Positions 32,590 through 43,690 of a DNA stretch of 64,000 bases are shown here, one piece after another. Each line of letters opens with the position of its first letter. Within the stretch, counting starts at the first letter, position 1. The stretch is from NCBI GenBank assembly GCA_963920635.1, contig OY987302.1, positions 34,695,278-34,759,277 of the forward strand, written 5' to 3'. Source of the stretch: Pseudeuparius sepicola. Lineage: Eukaryota; Arthropoda; Insecta; Coleoptera; Anthribidae. The notes under the pieces are model-generated. The model had not been told where the DNA came from. It was given only the letters and a program-made list of their open reading frames with translations, and made no database searches. The translations under genes and the position numbers were made by a program.

Positions 32590-32890
32590 TATTTCTTAAC
32601 TAGTGCGGAGTGCCACTTTTCCGCACGCGATTGCAGTTCGAGAAATCGAGTGTGGAAAAGACACTTTCCGTGTTAGGAACACTGTTTTTCCTACAAGCGT
32701 GCGGAAAAGCAAAGAAATTAAAAGTATACTTTTCCGCACGCATTTTAGTTTAGAAAGTGTCACTTTTCCACACTAGTGCGGAAAAGTAGTGCGGAAAAGT
32801 ATTTTTCCGCACTAGTGCGGAAAAGTGACACTTTCTAAACTAAAATGCGTGCGGAAAAGTGTACTTTTCCGCACGCTTGTGGAAAAAGGT
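32590..32890. mobile_element. GTGCGGAAAAG palindrome / foldback MITE
   Basis: At least nine copies of GTGCGGAAAAG or its complement. The core 32,729-32,868 is a near-perfect inverted repeat: ACTTTTCCGCACGCATTTTA on the left and TAAAATGCGTGCGGAAAAGT on the right, with CTAGTGCGGAAAAGT repeats in the centre. It would form a long hairpin. The outer half (32,600-32,720) is a more diverged repetition. Confidence 0.85.
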
Positions 32891-34305
32891 CTTTTAAATG
32901 GTTTTGCTGTATGGTTTCGTTTCTTCAATCTCTCTTTTATACCTACCATCATAATTTTAAGACAATTAATACTGAAATTTGTACGGAACAAAAAGTTGGA
33001 AAGTTTGTTTTGGTAATATGAATCAACCACTATTGGAAAACAGGGTTAATAGAATTAGGCTGAATAAAAAAATTAGTACCTAGGTATTTAATATCGATAT
33101 TAGTCTTTCATTCTTTTTTTGTAAAATAAAAGTTAATAACTTTTTAATGCAATAGAGATCATCTATATTTCAATAAAGAAGACAACAGTATTTTTGTTTT
33201 CAAAGATATATTCAAAGTAAGTAGGAAAAATCAAACTAGTACAAGTTCTCAGAAATTTATAAATATTATTGATGCAACCCATGCAATTAAAGAGGAGAAA
33301 AAACAAAATCATATATATTCTAAGAGTATTGCTGTACAATAATAACTATTGCCTATTATACAAACCATGGCCTCCTACGATTTACGGCTCACTTCGCGTC
33401 CTTTCTGGCCTGCTCATTCGAACCAAAAATCCCGTTCGCGTACTTCTAGAGTTGACCGCAAGACGGAGCCACCAACCGTACTCCTGTCAAACACAAAATA
33501 TTAAAGCGTTGACTGAAGGTTTAAAAAGACCTCTCACGGATCCAGATAAAATGCCGAGCGCTTTTGGAGGCGAAGGACTATGGATATTCGAACTTTTTCT
33601 AATGATCGTAGTCATTCGCCTCCGCGCACCAACTCCATCTACTGGTGTATAGCGGTATTATTATTTCTATTTAGCTCTCGTCCAGTACTACTGTTTAGCA
33701 CCATCTATTTTCGATAATTACAATGACTCTAACAAAATCGATAATTAGTGGTAGGTTTCGTACTCGACAATTTCGTATTCCAAAAGGCTCGTTTGTGTTC
33801 GGGGCGGGGCAAACAAGTCTAAAAATAGACACGGGGGGAGAAGGGAGAAGGGGCCAGTGAAATAATTCTACGATTTGGCTTTTATAAAATTAGGAATAGA
33901 TTCAGGGTTGGGCGTATTTCAGTTTGATATTTGACGATTTTAACGGATTGGCAGATTTTTAAAATTCTCTTTTTTAGGATATAGTGATCTACATTATGTT
34001 GCTTCAATTTCTTACGTTGATTTGAAAAACAAAACATATGTCCAAAATGAAAACTTTGAGAAAAGTGAAAAAACTGATTGCCTTCCCTCTATTAGGGAGT
34101 ATTTTTTAATGTACCTAGGCGTTTTTCTGCAAAAATGTTGAATACAGAAAGAGGTTGTTATTTATTTTTATTTTTTTAGCTTAAGTAACTAATAAAAATA
34201 TATACTGTGTGTCCGGCGATTCAGTGCCCAAGGGGTGTAAACGATAAAAAAATTCTAATTGTAAGTTGACATTCTGTTTGGTGTTGCCCCAATAATTGGC
34301 CGAAC
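32891..34305. other. AT-rich stretch with one repeat fragment
   Basis: No gene recognised. 33,368-33,419 is an inverted copy of the end of the 605-bp repeat found at 45,298 and 46,544 (GGCCTCCTACGATTTACGG). An open frame at 33,269-33,652 runs across this fragment and is unlikely to be a real gene. Confidence 0.4.
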
Positions 34306-34345
34306 CTATCAGCAAAGTCTAGAGAATACTAGACTTTGCTATCAG
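34306..34345. repeat. Micro-hairpin 1, 26 bp, CTATCAG duplication
   Basis: CTATCAG (34,306-34,312), then CAAAGTCTAG-AGAATA-CTAGACTTTG (34,313-34,338), then CTATCAG (34,339-34,345). The hairpin arms are a perfect 10-bp inverted repeat and the 7-bp direct repeats are exact. Its arm sequence is nearly the same as micro-hairpin 2. Confidence 0.75.
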
Positions 34346-35289
34346 TACACAGTGTATACAGGGTGTATTTTTGTCGAAAAAAAACAAGGCCGGAGTAAAC
34401 TGTACCCTCAATTTTAAAAGCTAGCTAGCTAGGACGTTAAAACGATATTATTGCTTATATCTGCCAAACTATGATACCACACCACTTAATCAGTGGCGGC
34501 TCGTAACTATTTAAACTTAAACAGGCGGGGCCAAATATCGGAAGACATTTAAAAATCAATGTGCCTAACTAAACCGGTGTAAAGTTAGTAGCCGATTTTC
34601 TGGCAGCAAAAAATTTTCCTCGCCCTTATTTCCACAAATTTATTTTGATAAAAATAAAGTAGAAAGGGTAACTATTATTAAACCTTCTAAGCAGATTAAA
34701 CTGGAGAATGAAGAAAAATATTCATCAAAAAATAAACGTTGAAATTTTTGGCTCCTAGAAAATTGGCTGCTAAGTGCTAAGTTCAGTTTTAAGTAGACAC
34801 TTTTGTTGAATTTACGTGATCGCGTTTTTTATGTTCTGCCGTTTGATTTTTCTCTATAGTTAAATCAAGGTAACGGCCTGCCCTCTATAACTATTTAATT
34901 TGCAGTTTTTGCTCAAATTACATTGACGAAAATGAATTTCTTAATAAAAAAAACTAACACTGTTTTATGAAATGCTACTTTTATTAGTGATATAAACAAA
35001 AATAGTAAAAGTAGGTAAATAAGGATTTTTTAAACTGTTGACTATGTATGTACCTACATGTAGGAATTGAGATTTTTTAAGTAGGTATTGACTGAACACG
35101 CCAGAAAGTAATTACCCATTTTCAGTCAGAATTACCTTTGAACATTTTTTGACAGAGAGGAATAAAATAAAATAGTTAAATGAGAAAACACATTTATTAA
35201 AAAAACACCTAAATACCAAATCCAGAAATATTGTCAACATAAATAAATTATATAAGTAAGAACATTTTAACGCATATACAATTATTATA

Positions 35290-36160
35290 CAGGGTGTCCA
35301 ACTTTAAAACTGTACAAATCCGTAAAATCTTCATTTTTAGAGATAAGAGCCTAAACTTTTTTTGTTTGAAAGGCCTTCAAAAACCGCTTCTTTTGACCTT
35401 CCTGCTATTATTAAAATGCAAATCCAGGGCCGGCTACCATTTTTTTATACCCCCAATTTTCTCGAAAACCATTTAGCGATTTTTTTATTTAAAATCTGAC
35501 CCCACAGCGTTAATCAGAACACCCCAAAACCCCTATATACCAAATTTGAATAAAAAATATACAGGGAGTTCTATTCTGCAGGGTGTCAAATTTGAGCAAA
35601 ATAGGAATTTTAAAGAAATACATTACTTTTGTGTTTATCAATATTTTTTCAATGATTCTACAGCACTCATGACCCATATAAAGTTTCATAAAAATTCAGC
35701 ATTTTGAGATGGCATAGATAAGAATACTCTGTATATTTTGTATTGGACCTTTGCACACCAATACCTTGAGTGGTCCTATAGACCATTGAACTGTTTTGAG
35801 GGGATTCCATGGCAATCTTGACTTGGCAGATACCTTTAAAAGTCCTATTTTGCTCAACTTTGACACCCTGCAGATTGGAACTCCCTGTATATTTTTTATT
35901 CAAATTTGGTGTAAAGGGGTTTTTGGGTGTTCTGATTAATGCTGTGGGGTCAGATTTTAAATAAAAAAATCGCTAAATGGTTTTCGTGAAAATCGAGGGT
36001 ATAAAAAAATCGCAGCCGGCCCTGGATTTGCATTTTGAAAATGACGAGACGGTCAAAAGAAGCAGTTTTTGAAGGCCTTTTAAAAAAAAAAAAGTTTGGG
36101 CGATTGTCTCCGAAAATGAAGATTTTACGGATTTGTACAGTTTTAAAGTTGGACACACTG
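35290..36160. mobile_element. CAGGGTGTCC inverted-repeat element, TA duplication
   Basis: Left end CAGGGTGTCCAACTTTAAAA, right end TTTTAAAGTTGGACACACTG, each next to TA. The arms (about 35,290-35,630 and 35,830-36,160) are roughly 330 bp and well matched. A short unpaired centre has no gene. TA duplication and end sequence suggest a Tc1/mariner-type non-autonomous element. Confidence 0.87.
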
Positions 36161-37292
36161 TATGTCATTTGTTTTGGCAATAATAATAGTCCCCCACTAG
36201 TCAATAGTTTCACAATGTGTAAAAAGAGTTTCAAGGCTAAAAAAAATTCGAAGTCTCGCCCGCAGCTCTAGGGTTTACTATAGATCCCAACGTACCCGTT
36301 GAAAATAAACACCATCTATGGAGCTGGAAATATAAAATTTTGTGTCTGTATTTTCTGCTCGTGTGTGGTTGATGTAATATAAGATTTCTATTAAAGGGAA
36401 AAGGATGGAATGATACCCCTGTTTAATAAGTGTATTTGGGCGGGTCCTTTCCCCAAGTAAATTTCTGGTCGCGAAAGGGAGCAGTGAAAGGGGCAAATAA
36501 TATTGTAATGAATCTCAAAAATCACAGTCCAAACTCGTTACCTTGGTTACCACCTTTATTGTTTAGCCTTCAAAAATCACAAATAAACTTGTCAGATTAC
36601 TGTCACTGCCCAAGAATATTCTTTCAGCTCCAAAATTCGCACAAAATCGCTTTCTAACCTTTCACTTTCTCCAGGCCCAATTCCCAGGTCTTAATGTCAA
36701 GTAAAACCCTGTCAAAAGTCAAAATCAAGATATTGCCAGACTCGAAATGTCCCATCTGTAATTCCCACCGAGCTATCCCAGTATACCCCAGAAAACAGTG
36801 TGCTGTTTTCTAGACTTTGCTTTCGAGTCAGCGACACCGACTGTGAATAATTGTTACTTCCGCTAGCCGCAAGATGGCTCCGGCGAAAATGCCAGAAGAT
36901 TTTCGATATCGATCCGCTTTAATTTCTGGTCCGGAATGTAGAGGGTGCCAGCGGGCTCCGGAGATGTTTTTAAATCGGCACGCTGTTCCATGGGCGTAGA
37001 TTCTCTTTTTAAATCTTCACCCAACGATTAAAGGTTATGTCCAGAAATAAACCGGCTGTTGTCAAAGGTCGAGTTTCACATTCCCTGCTGGCGTGTTTTT
37101 CACGCATTTAGGTTATATTTTCTGTTGTATAACTTTTTTGTAATTATTAAGTGTGAATTTCACAGAATACCGGAGCCGTGCCGTTTTTTTTGAACTGTAG
37201 TGAGCGAATAGGAGAGGTGTTTTGAATTTATTAAAAGCTGGGTTCTTTTTACAGGAGGGGTCGTTCTCCTGCTTCATTTCATATTGTAAATA
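36161..37292. other. Region upstream of THAP exon
   Basis: No gene recognised. 36,880-37,090 is somewhat GC-richer and includes CAAGATGGCTCCGG-type sequence, which could be a promoter region for the THAP gene. A 9-bp palindrome (AGAAAACAG/CTGTTTTCT at 36,790-36,811) abuts CTAGACTTTG, an arm sequence of the micro-hairpins, but without flanking duplication. Confidence 0.35.
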
Positions 37293-37599
37293 ATGCCGCG
37301 GTTGTGTTCCATGGCGAATTGTCGCTTTAAGCAATTGCCTTTATTTGAATTCCCGAGTAATAGCATTCAACTTAAAACTTGGAACGAAGCTATTAGTGCT
37401 GGAACAGGTATACTTTTAAAATTGAGTATTGACTTGTGTTTAAAATCAGTTTTTGTGTGTAGGAACATTTATCCATCCTATAGAACAAGCGGATAGTTTG
37501 TTTATCTGTTCTGGACATTTTAAAAAAGAAAGCTTCAGAATATGCAAAGACAACAGAAGGAAATTGAAGGTGAATTCAATTCCCACCATTTTTACAGAG
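37293..37599 (+). CDS. THAP zinc-finger domain, two exons
   Basis: Exon 1 37,293-37,407 starts MPRLCSMANC (C-x4-C) and gives LPLFEFPSN and LKTWNEAISAG. Intron 37,408-37,462 has GTATAC...GTGTGTAG borders. Exon 2 37,463-37,599 gives IEQADSLFICSGHFKKESF (C-x2-H), then KLKVNSIPTIFTE, and ends at a GAG|GTGAGT donor. This is a complete C2CH THAP DNA-binding domain with all zinc ligands and the conserved Pro/Phe. THAP domains head P-like transposases and several host regulators. I found no clear next exon; a possible terminal exon is at 39,609. The frame is intact, so it may be functional. Confidence 0.85.
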
Positions 37600-38018
37600 G
37601 TGAGTAGGTATATTTTTTATAATACTCTTATTTAATTTTTAGTGTGGGTGTCAATGGGCAACGAGAATACAGAGCCGGTTTGGATCCATCAGTTTAGTAC
37701 CTACCTAGTATAAAAATCAGTAGATAATAAGTCGATGCTTAGATCGAAATAGCAACAAGTCCCACATAAACATATCTACACAGAGTTTTCGATATATAAC
37801 ATACCATAGTGTAAAGTTCTACTTGAGGTTCTACGATGAGAATTGATCTGCTCGGAAGAAGGACTAGAGTACATTTTGCGAAGAAATATCATGAAATATG
37901 TAGATGCGATGTGTACATCCTCTGTATGTACTCTCAGTGTAGGTACTAGTAACTTTTTTTACACCGTGAAGTAATTATTTTCTCTTTATATTTCAATATT
38001 ATGCAACTATTTATCTTT

Positions 38019-38514
38019 GGTAAAACTTTCCCGTGGTGTATGTCTGCCCCGATTTTTTTGAAATTTTGGCTACCCCCCTATTTTCGGGGTCCGTGAACAC
38101 GAATCTGACCTTAGTTTTCGGCGCCCGGACGTAGTTTCTGAGAAAATGAATTTTCAAATTTCCTTTGACACCTCACTTTTCATGGCGATATTTGTGGCTA
38201 TAATTGAGATGAATTTAGCTCAAACTGATCACCACACTATTTTGCACCTTTTGCAACATCGAAACTTCACGAAAACCAGCGGAAAATCCGAAGTTTTGAA
38301 AGATTTATGCCGTGTTTACGTCCGGCCCGGCCGCTGTTTTCGCCCGACAATCGGCGCGCGCCGATTGATGTCAAAAGGAAATTTGAAAATTCATTTTCTC
38401 GGAAACTACGAGCGCCGAAAACTAAGGTCAGATTCGTGTTCAGGGACCCCGATAATAAGGGGGTAGCCAAAATTTCAAAAAAATCGGGGCAGACATATAC
38501 ATATAAGTTTTACC
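38019..38514. mobile_element. MITE with 8-bp duplication TTATCTTT
   Basis: Ends GGTAAAACT...AGTTTTACC, with TTATCTTT at 38,011-38,018 and 38,515-38,522. The inverted arms extend about 145 bp (TGTCTGCCCCGATTTTTTTG and complement). An 8-bp duplication fits hAT, P or Merlin superfamilies. Open frames inside it are symmetric by-products. Confidence 0.9.
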
Positions 38515-39608
38515 TTATCTTTTTACGATAGTTGTACACATCAATTTCAGAGATGGATTGAGATGCCAGAGGAGAAGGCATTCAGATTTATTTTATTATA
38601 ATATATTAATATACCGATGGTATTTTGGCAAAAGGGCGAATATGCGTTTTGCGCAATCTGATAGAGGGACGTCTGCCACATTGTATAGCAAAAGGGCCAA
38701 TTTGTAGTTATAAAAACATTAAATCTATTTTTAAAAAAACGTGAAAATATTATGGCGAATATTCATTTTTCAGAGCGTCTAAAGGGCAGATTGGTATATT
38801 ATGGGAGCAGGCTGTGTTTGTTTTGATATGGTTTGAGAAAGACGGTGTTAGGTTAATATTTTGATTTAAACGTGCAAGTAAGTAGCTGTGCATGAAATAT
38901 ATGTATAGTTTACCTACTTGTTTTTAGCTGTAGTTCTACTAGCGAATAAGTACGGGAAAATGTTGGCATTTTCGTCCTTCCTTCCATTAAAATAGATACA
39001 CATTTGCCCTTTTACTGTGTTTTGATTAAAACGTTCGCCCTTTTGCTTTTTACAAATTTAACTTAACACACTTTACATTGTTGAAAATGCCAAATTAATG
39101 AAATTTTTGACAGTGCAACCAAGTTGCATGCAACAAATTGCATCGTCAGAACCGAGCATTACAATTAGTGCTTGGGCCAAGGAACTTTTTCCATTATATA
39201 TCATAACGGGCTAAATTTTTGTGAAAAGCTTCGTTTTGACAAGTCCTACAACTTTTCTCTCTTCGAGAATTCTCGTTAATAGTCGCTAATGCAGCACGCA
39301 GGCGTGAAACATGTCGATCGGGTGATTTTAAAATTTTGTATCATAACAATTAGTTGTTTAGTTAAATCGAGAGGACATTTTATAAAGAATGTGGAGAAAC
39401 GTTTGTCCTACAAAAAAATAGTCATTATGATACATAATGGAAAAAGACCGTCGGACCAAGCACTAAATAATTATTATTAACAATTTTTTGCCAATAAAAA
39501 ATGTAAAAATATCAAAATGACAACAACAAAAATTAGCACTGCGTCAACTATTCTCGGGGAAATAATTTAAGATTTTTTGTTTATCCATCCAATTATTGTT
39601 ATTCTAGA

Positions 39609-39973
39609 TACAACATTATGTACAATCGGACAAAAAAATTATGGAATTGGCACTGAAATGTGGAGAAGACGACATAGACGATTTAGATCCCTTACTTTCC
39701 CAGGAAGATATAAATGATTTAGATATTGACTTATTAGATGAAAATGGAATGGTTTTTTCCCTGGAAATAGAGTCAGCAGGTTGTCAAAATGAAAGTACTG
39801 ATCCTCAACTGATCTCTGTAGCGGCAGCCTTTGATGAAATTTTGCCAAATAATGTTACTTGTACGGAATCTGCTGATGTGGATGGTGGGTCTTCTGTGGA
39901 AAAACAGTTAGCATCCACGTTTGCCATACATAATTGTTTTGGGTCTAACACAGATAATTATTTTATATTTTAA
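39609..39973 (+). CDS. Possible terminal exon, acidic protein
   Basis: An acceptor TTATTCTAG precedes 39,609. The open frame then includes MELALKCGEDDIDDLDPLLS, EDINDLDIDLLDENG and FAIHNCFGSN, and stops at 39,971-39,973. The product is strongly acidic, with no known domain. Codon use looks coding, and the frame is open for 120 codons in AT-rich DNA. It could be the last exon of the upstream THAP gene, or part of the surrounding 5.3-kb element. Confidence 0.4.
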
Positions 39974-40149
39974 AAAACATATTTGTTGTTACATATTTTG
40001 AAAGTGATGTTTATTATTCCTAATAATAATAATTATGAGTAGGCCAGATACCCACCTGCTACTTTATAGCCTTACAAAACAGAAACTCAAAATGTCGAAT
40101 TAGTATCTTAAGTGTAGGAAAAAGGGCGAATATATGGGCGAATTTACTA

Positions 40150-40951
40150 AGGGACGGTAAGAAAGTACCTCACTTATATACATACTCCCTGAATGGCGTC
40201 TCGTTGCGATGCTGTGAAGGATCTGGGCATCACATTCGACCACCAGCTTAGCTTTGCAAGCCATATTTTCCTCAAGGAAAATGAGGCATCCAAAGCTTAT
40301 GGCTTCATTGTGCGAAACTGCGGATCCTTTACCAGTATTGATGCTCTCAAAATGTTGTATTTCTGCTATGTAAGATCTAAGCTTGAGTATGCATCGGTTA
40401 TATGGTGCCCTTATTACTATATTTACAAGTTTTTGCTGGAAAAGATTCAAAGGAAATTTTTGAAATATCTGTTTTAAAGTAGATGGATCGTATCCTGAAA
40501 GACGTGTATCATATAGACTTATGCTTAAAGATTAAACGTCTTGCAGTCAGGAGAAAGTGTGCCTCTGTATCTTTACTATATAATATCGTGAATAATGGAA
40601 TTGACTGTCCTGGCTTATTAGAACATAAATTTTCTAGTACCTACCTCGGCTAGAAATCAATATACTTTTTATTGTATTACGGCAAGAACAAACTTGTCAT
40701 TGAAAAGCCCTCTGTATATTATATGTGAACATTTTAATGCGATATCTCATCTATGAGATATTTACGTTGATTTCTTGAAATCTATAATTGATGTAGTAAT
40801 TCTGTATTTGGATGTGGACTTTCCTGACTAGATGTTTAAATCTGTGTGTGTAGGCATTAAGTACAGTATAAAATATTATAATATTTCATGTAATAATTGT
40901 CCTGTAAATGGTTAATGAACTGTTGGGCAATAAAGCTATTATTATTATTAA
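40150..40951 (+). pseudogene. 5'-truncated non-LTR retrotransposon (RT C-terminus)
   Basis: From 40,215 the frame reads DAVKDLGITFDHQLSFASHI, then KAYGFIVRNC, LYFCYVRSKLEYASVIWCP and LLEKIQRKFLKYLF, the typical C-terminal end of a Jockey/CR1-group reverse transcriptase. A frameshift joins an upstream YSLNG piece. Downstream, other frames keep PERRVSYRLMLK. It ends at a polyadenylation-like AATAAA and a (ATT)n tail at 40,928-40,951, typical of this retrotransposon group. 5'-truncated and dead. Confidence 0.88.
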
Positions 40952-41269
40952 TATGTGTCATAGGACAAATATCCACATTTTGTTTTTTTTCCAAAAAAAT
41001 AACCATTTTTAAAAATAAGACTTTATTTTATTTGTGCAAAAAAGGAAGCAACTTTTTGGAATACTGAAAGCAGTTTTTAGCTCCTCCTGTATAATCCCAG
41101 TGGCGGTTATAACCAAGGGCGCCCATAGAAAATATTTTAGGGGGGGGGGCAAAATTATCTCGTCTAACCTTGTTATTTTTAGAACTACCTAGCTCTGAAT
41201 CGATAATTGGTTTATGTGATTGTGGCCCAGTTAAATTTTGTATAAAATATGTCAGGGGTTTGTTTTATA

Positions 41270-42691
41270 TAGGGTGTCCAGAAATTAGCCTGCCATAATT
41301 TACCAGCGTGTTCTACGACCTAAAAAAATTAAAAAAGTTCCTATAAACATGGCCTCAAAAATGCCCCTTAATGTGGCTATAGCCCCCGAAAGGGGCAGTT
41401 TCACAAACGGATTTCTATAAATATTTCCAGAACGAACAAAGATAAAATTCTGAAATTTGGTATGTGATGTTCCTGTAAGATTTGACATTTACCGAGGTAG
41501 CGATAGTTAGATATTCTTAATCATAGGCGTCCCAAATGGGGGAGTTCAGGAGTTAAAATTACCCCAAATATTTTTTGTATACTTTTTTCCAGATTTCTTG
41601 CAAAATTATGAAAGTTGAAGGTATTCTATCAAGAAAAGGTGCTCTTGTTGAACTTCGATAGCATGCATCGTTTTCGAGTAAACTCGTTTTGGAAATTTTT
41701 TGCAGAGTGCCATGAAAGTGCCTATTAGACATTAGCCAGCCATAATCTACCACCACGTTTTTTGATACAAAAAAATTAAAAAAGTTCCTATAAACATGGC
41801 CTCAAAAAAGTCCCCTAAGAGGGCTATAGCCCCTGAAATGGACACTTTGGCAAACGGTTTTTTCTAAACATTTCCAGAACGAACAAAGATAAAATTATGA
41901 AATTTGGTGTGTGATATATCTGTGAGATTTGACGTTTACCGAGGTAGAGAGAGTTTGACATTCTTCATCATAGGCGTCCCAAATGAGGTGGGTCAAGGGG
42001 TTAAAAATATCCCAAAATTTTTTCTGCGCTCTTTTCATGGTTTATTCTCCCAGGTATGTCACATGCCAAATTTCAGAATTTTATCTTTGCTCGTTCTGGA
42101 AATATTTAGAAAAACCGTATGCCAAAGTGTCCATTTCGGGAGCTATAGCCCTCTTAGGGGGCACTTTTGAGGCCATGTTTAGGAACTTTTTCATTTTTTT
42201 GGGTCACAGAACATGGTGGTAAAATATGGCCAAAGTCTAGAGGTATTCTCTAGACTTTGATATGGCGGGCTAATTTCTAATACGCATTTTCATGTCCCTC
42301 TGCAAAAAAATTTCAATACGATTTTACTCGCTATCAAAGTTCAACAAGAGCACCATTTTTTCGTAGAATACCCTGAAATTTTATAATTTCGCAATAAATT
42401 TTGGGAAAAAGCACACACAAAATATTTAGGGTATTTTTAACCCCTTAACCCCCTATTTAGGATGCCTATGATTAAGAATGTCTAACTATCGCTACCCCGG
42501 CAAATGTCAAATCTCACAGGTACATCACATACCAAATTTCAGAATGTTATCTTTGTTCGTTCTGGAAAAATTTGGAAAAAACCGTTTGCCTTTTCGGGCA
42601 TTTTTAAGGCCATGTTTACAGGAACTTTTTCATTTTTTTAGGTTGTAGAACACGCTGGTAAATTATGGCAGGCTAATTTCGGGACACCCTG
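41270..42691. mobile_element. Four-arm foldback, (C)AGGGTGTCC ends, TA duplication
   Basis: The unit containing GCCATAATTTACC, TCCTATAAACATGGCCTC and CCAGAACGAACAAAGATAAA occurs four times in alternating orientation (starting about 41,290, 41,730, ending about 42,290 and 42,680). It is thus a palindrome nested in a palindrome. Ends lie next to TA. No transposase is encoded. Confidence 0.83.
42224..42266. repeat. Micro-hairpin 2, 29 bp, ATATGGC duplication
   Basis: ATATGGC (42,224-42,230), CAAAGTCTAGAG-GTATT-CTCTAGACTTTG (42,231-42,259), ATATGGC (42,260-42,266). Sister arms of the surrounding foldback show the unoccupied site: at 42,660-42,675 the sequence runs directly GGTAAATTATGGCAGGCTAA. 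Confidence 0.88.
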
Positions 42692-42899
42692 TATACCTGG
42701 AAGGATATGAAAATAATCTTTTCCTCAACTATAATAATATAAAATATAACGCGAAGGGATTTTGAGAATCTCCAGGGGGGGGCACGTGCCCCCCTTGCCC
42801 CCCCCCCCCTATGGGCGCCCATGGTCATAACGGGGTAGCAGGGGTAGCGAAGCTACCCTTGAAGGGGCCTCGAAGGGGCCCTGGCCTCTTCCACAATTC

Positions 42900-43690
42900 T
42901 TAAAAATTAAATAGTCCACTTATTGGACTGTAAATAAATGCGGGGAGATTGCTGACATATTGAAGCAAATAAGAAAAGAATTTCTAGAGTTGTGCCCAAA
43001 CTACAAATGTAAAAAACAAATGGGGAATAAGAACAACCTTCAAAAATACGAGAGTTAAAAAAAGAAAATTATTTTTCGATGAATTAGCTTCAGATGAGAT
43101 GATGGAGAATAATAGTAAAAAGTTTGAATTGACAGTTTTTAATGTAACTTTGGACATTGTAATTAATCAAGTATCTAACCGATTTAAGAGCTTACTTAAA
43201 ATATGTGAAATATTTCAAATACTGCAACCTGCAATTTTGCTGAATGTAACCATTGCCAGCAATTAATTGAAAAATATAATGAAGAAATTTCAACAAATTT
43301 TATTCCAGAAAATTGTCAGTTTCTTTCATTGTACAAGGAAGAACTAAGAAAGCTGAAAACTATTAGAGATTTAACAGAATTTTTATTCGTTAAAAACAAA
43401 TATGTATGTTCAGCTTTACCAGATTTGTGTATAGTTATTCAATTGTATTTTACAATTCCGGTAACAACAGCTAGTGCCGAAAGGACTTTTTGAAGCTTAA
43501 ATTAAATCTTACTTACGTACAACCACAGACCTATATTAGCGAAGCTATATAGGTCTGTGGTACAACTATGAGTCGGGTCTGGTTCTTTTAAGTATTGAAA
43601 TTATTTTCAGGTGGATACTGACCGGATTGTGGAGTCCTTTTTTAATCGCACCAAAAGGGGCATTAAATAGATTGTTTCGACCCAAAAAAA
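42900..43690 (+). pseudogene. hAT transposase C-terminal remnant
   Basis: Translating across stops gives HCQQLIEKYNEEISTNF, LSLYKEELRKLKTIRDL and LYFTIPVTTASAERTF, the hallmark of the hAT C-terminal dimerisation domain. The expected S-Y-L-R-T-T-M-S motif follows but is split by a micro-hairpin at 43,517-43,566; VLLSIE is seen in another frame just after. Several stops and shifts show decay. Confidence 0.85.
43517..43566. repeat. Micro-hairpin 3, 36 bp, GTACAAC duplication
   Basis: GTACAAC (43,517-43,523), a hairpin from CACAGACCTATAT to ATATAGGTCTGTG with the middle TAGCGAAGCT (43,524-43,559), GTACAAC (43,560-43,566). Removing the hairpin and one repeat restores codons for Tyr-Leu-Arg-Thr-Thr-Met-Ser, the conserved hAT motif. 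Its sequence is unrelated to hairpins 1 and 2. Confidence 0.9.

Larger units (their letters stand above)
41114..42823. mobile_element. Nested hAT-like element, GGGCGCCCATAG ends
   Basis: Ends CAAGGGCGCCCATAG and, reversed, CATGGGCGCCCATAG, followed by long G or C runs. The flanking 8-mers GTTATAAC (41,106-41,113) and GTCATAAC (42,824-42,831) differ at one position. It is inserted 16 bp inside the outer hAT and mostly filled by a foldback element. Confidence 0.8.

Noticed and set aside
36790..36830. AGAAAACAG palindrome next to CTAGACTTTG as a micro-hairpin
   Set aside because: The arm matches hairpins 1 and 2 for ten bases, but no duplication flanks it and the left arm is missing; it could be a decayed copy.
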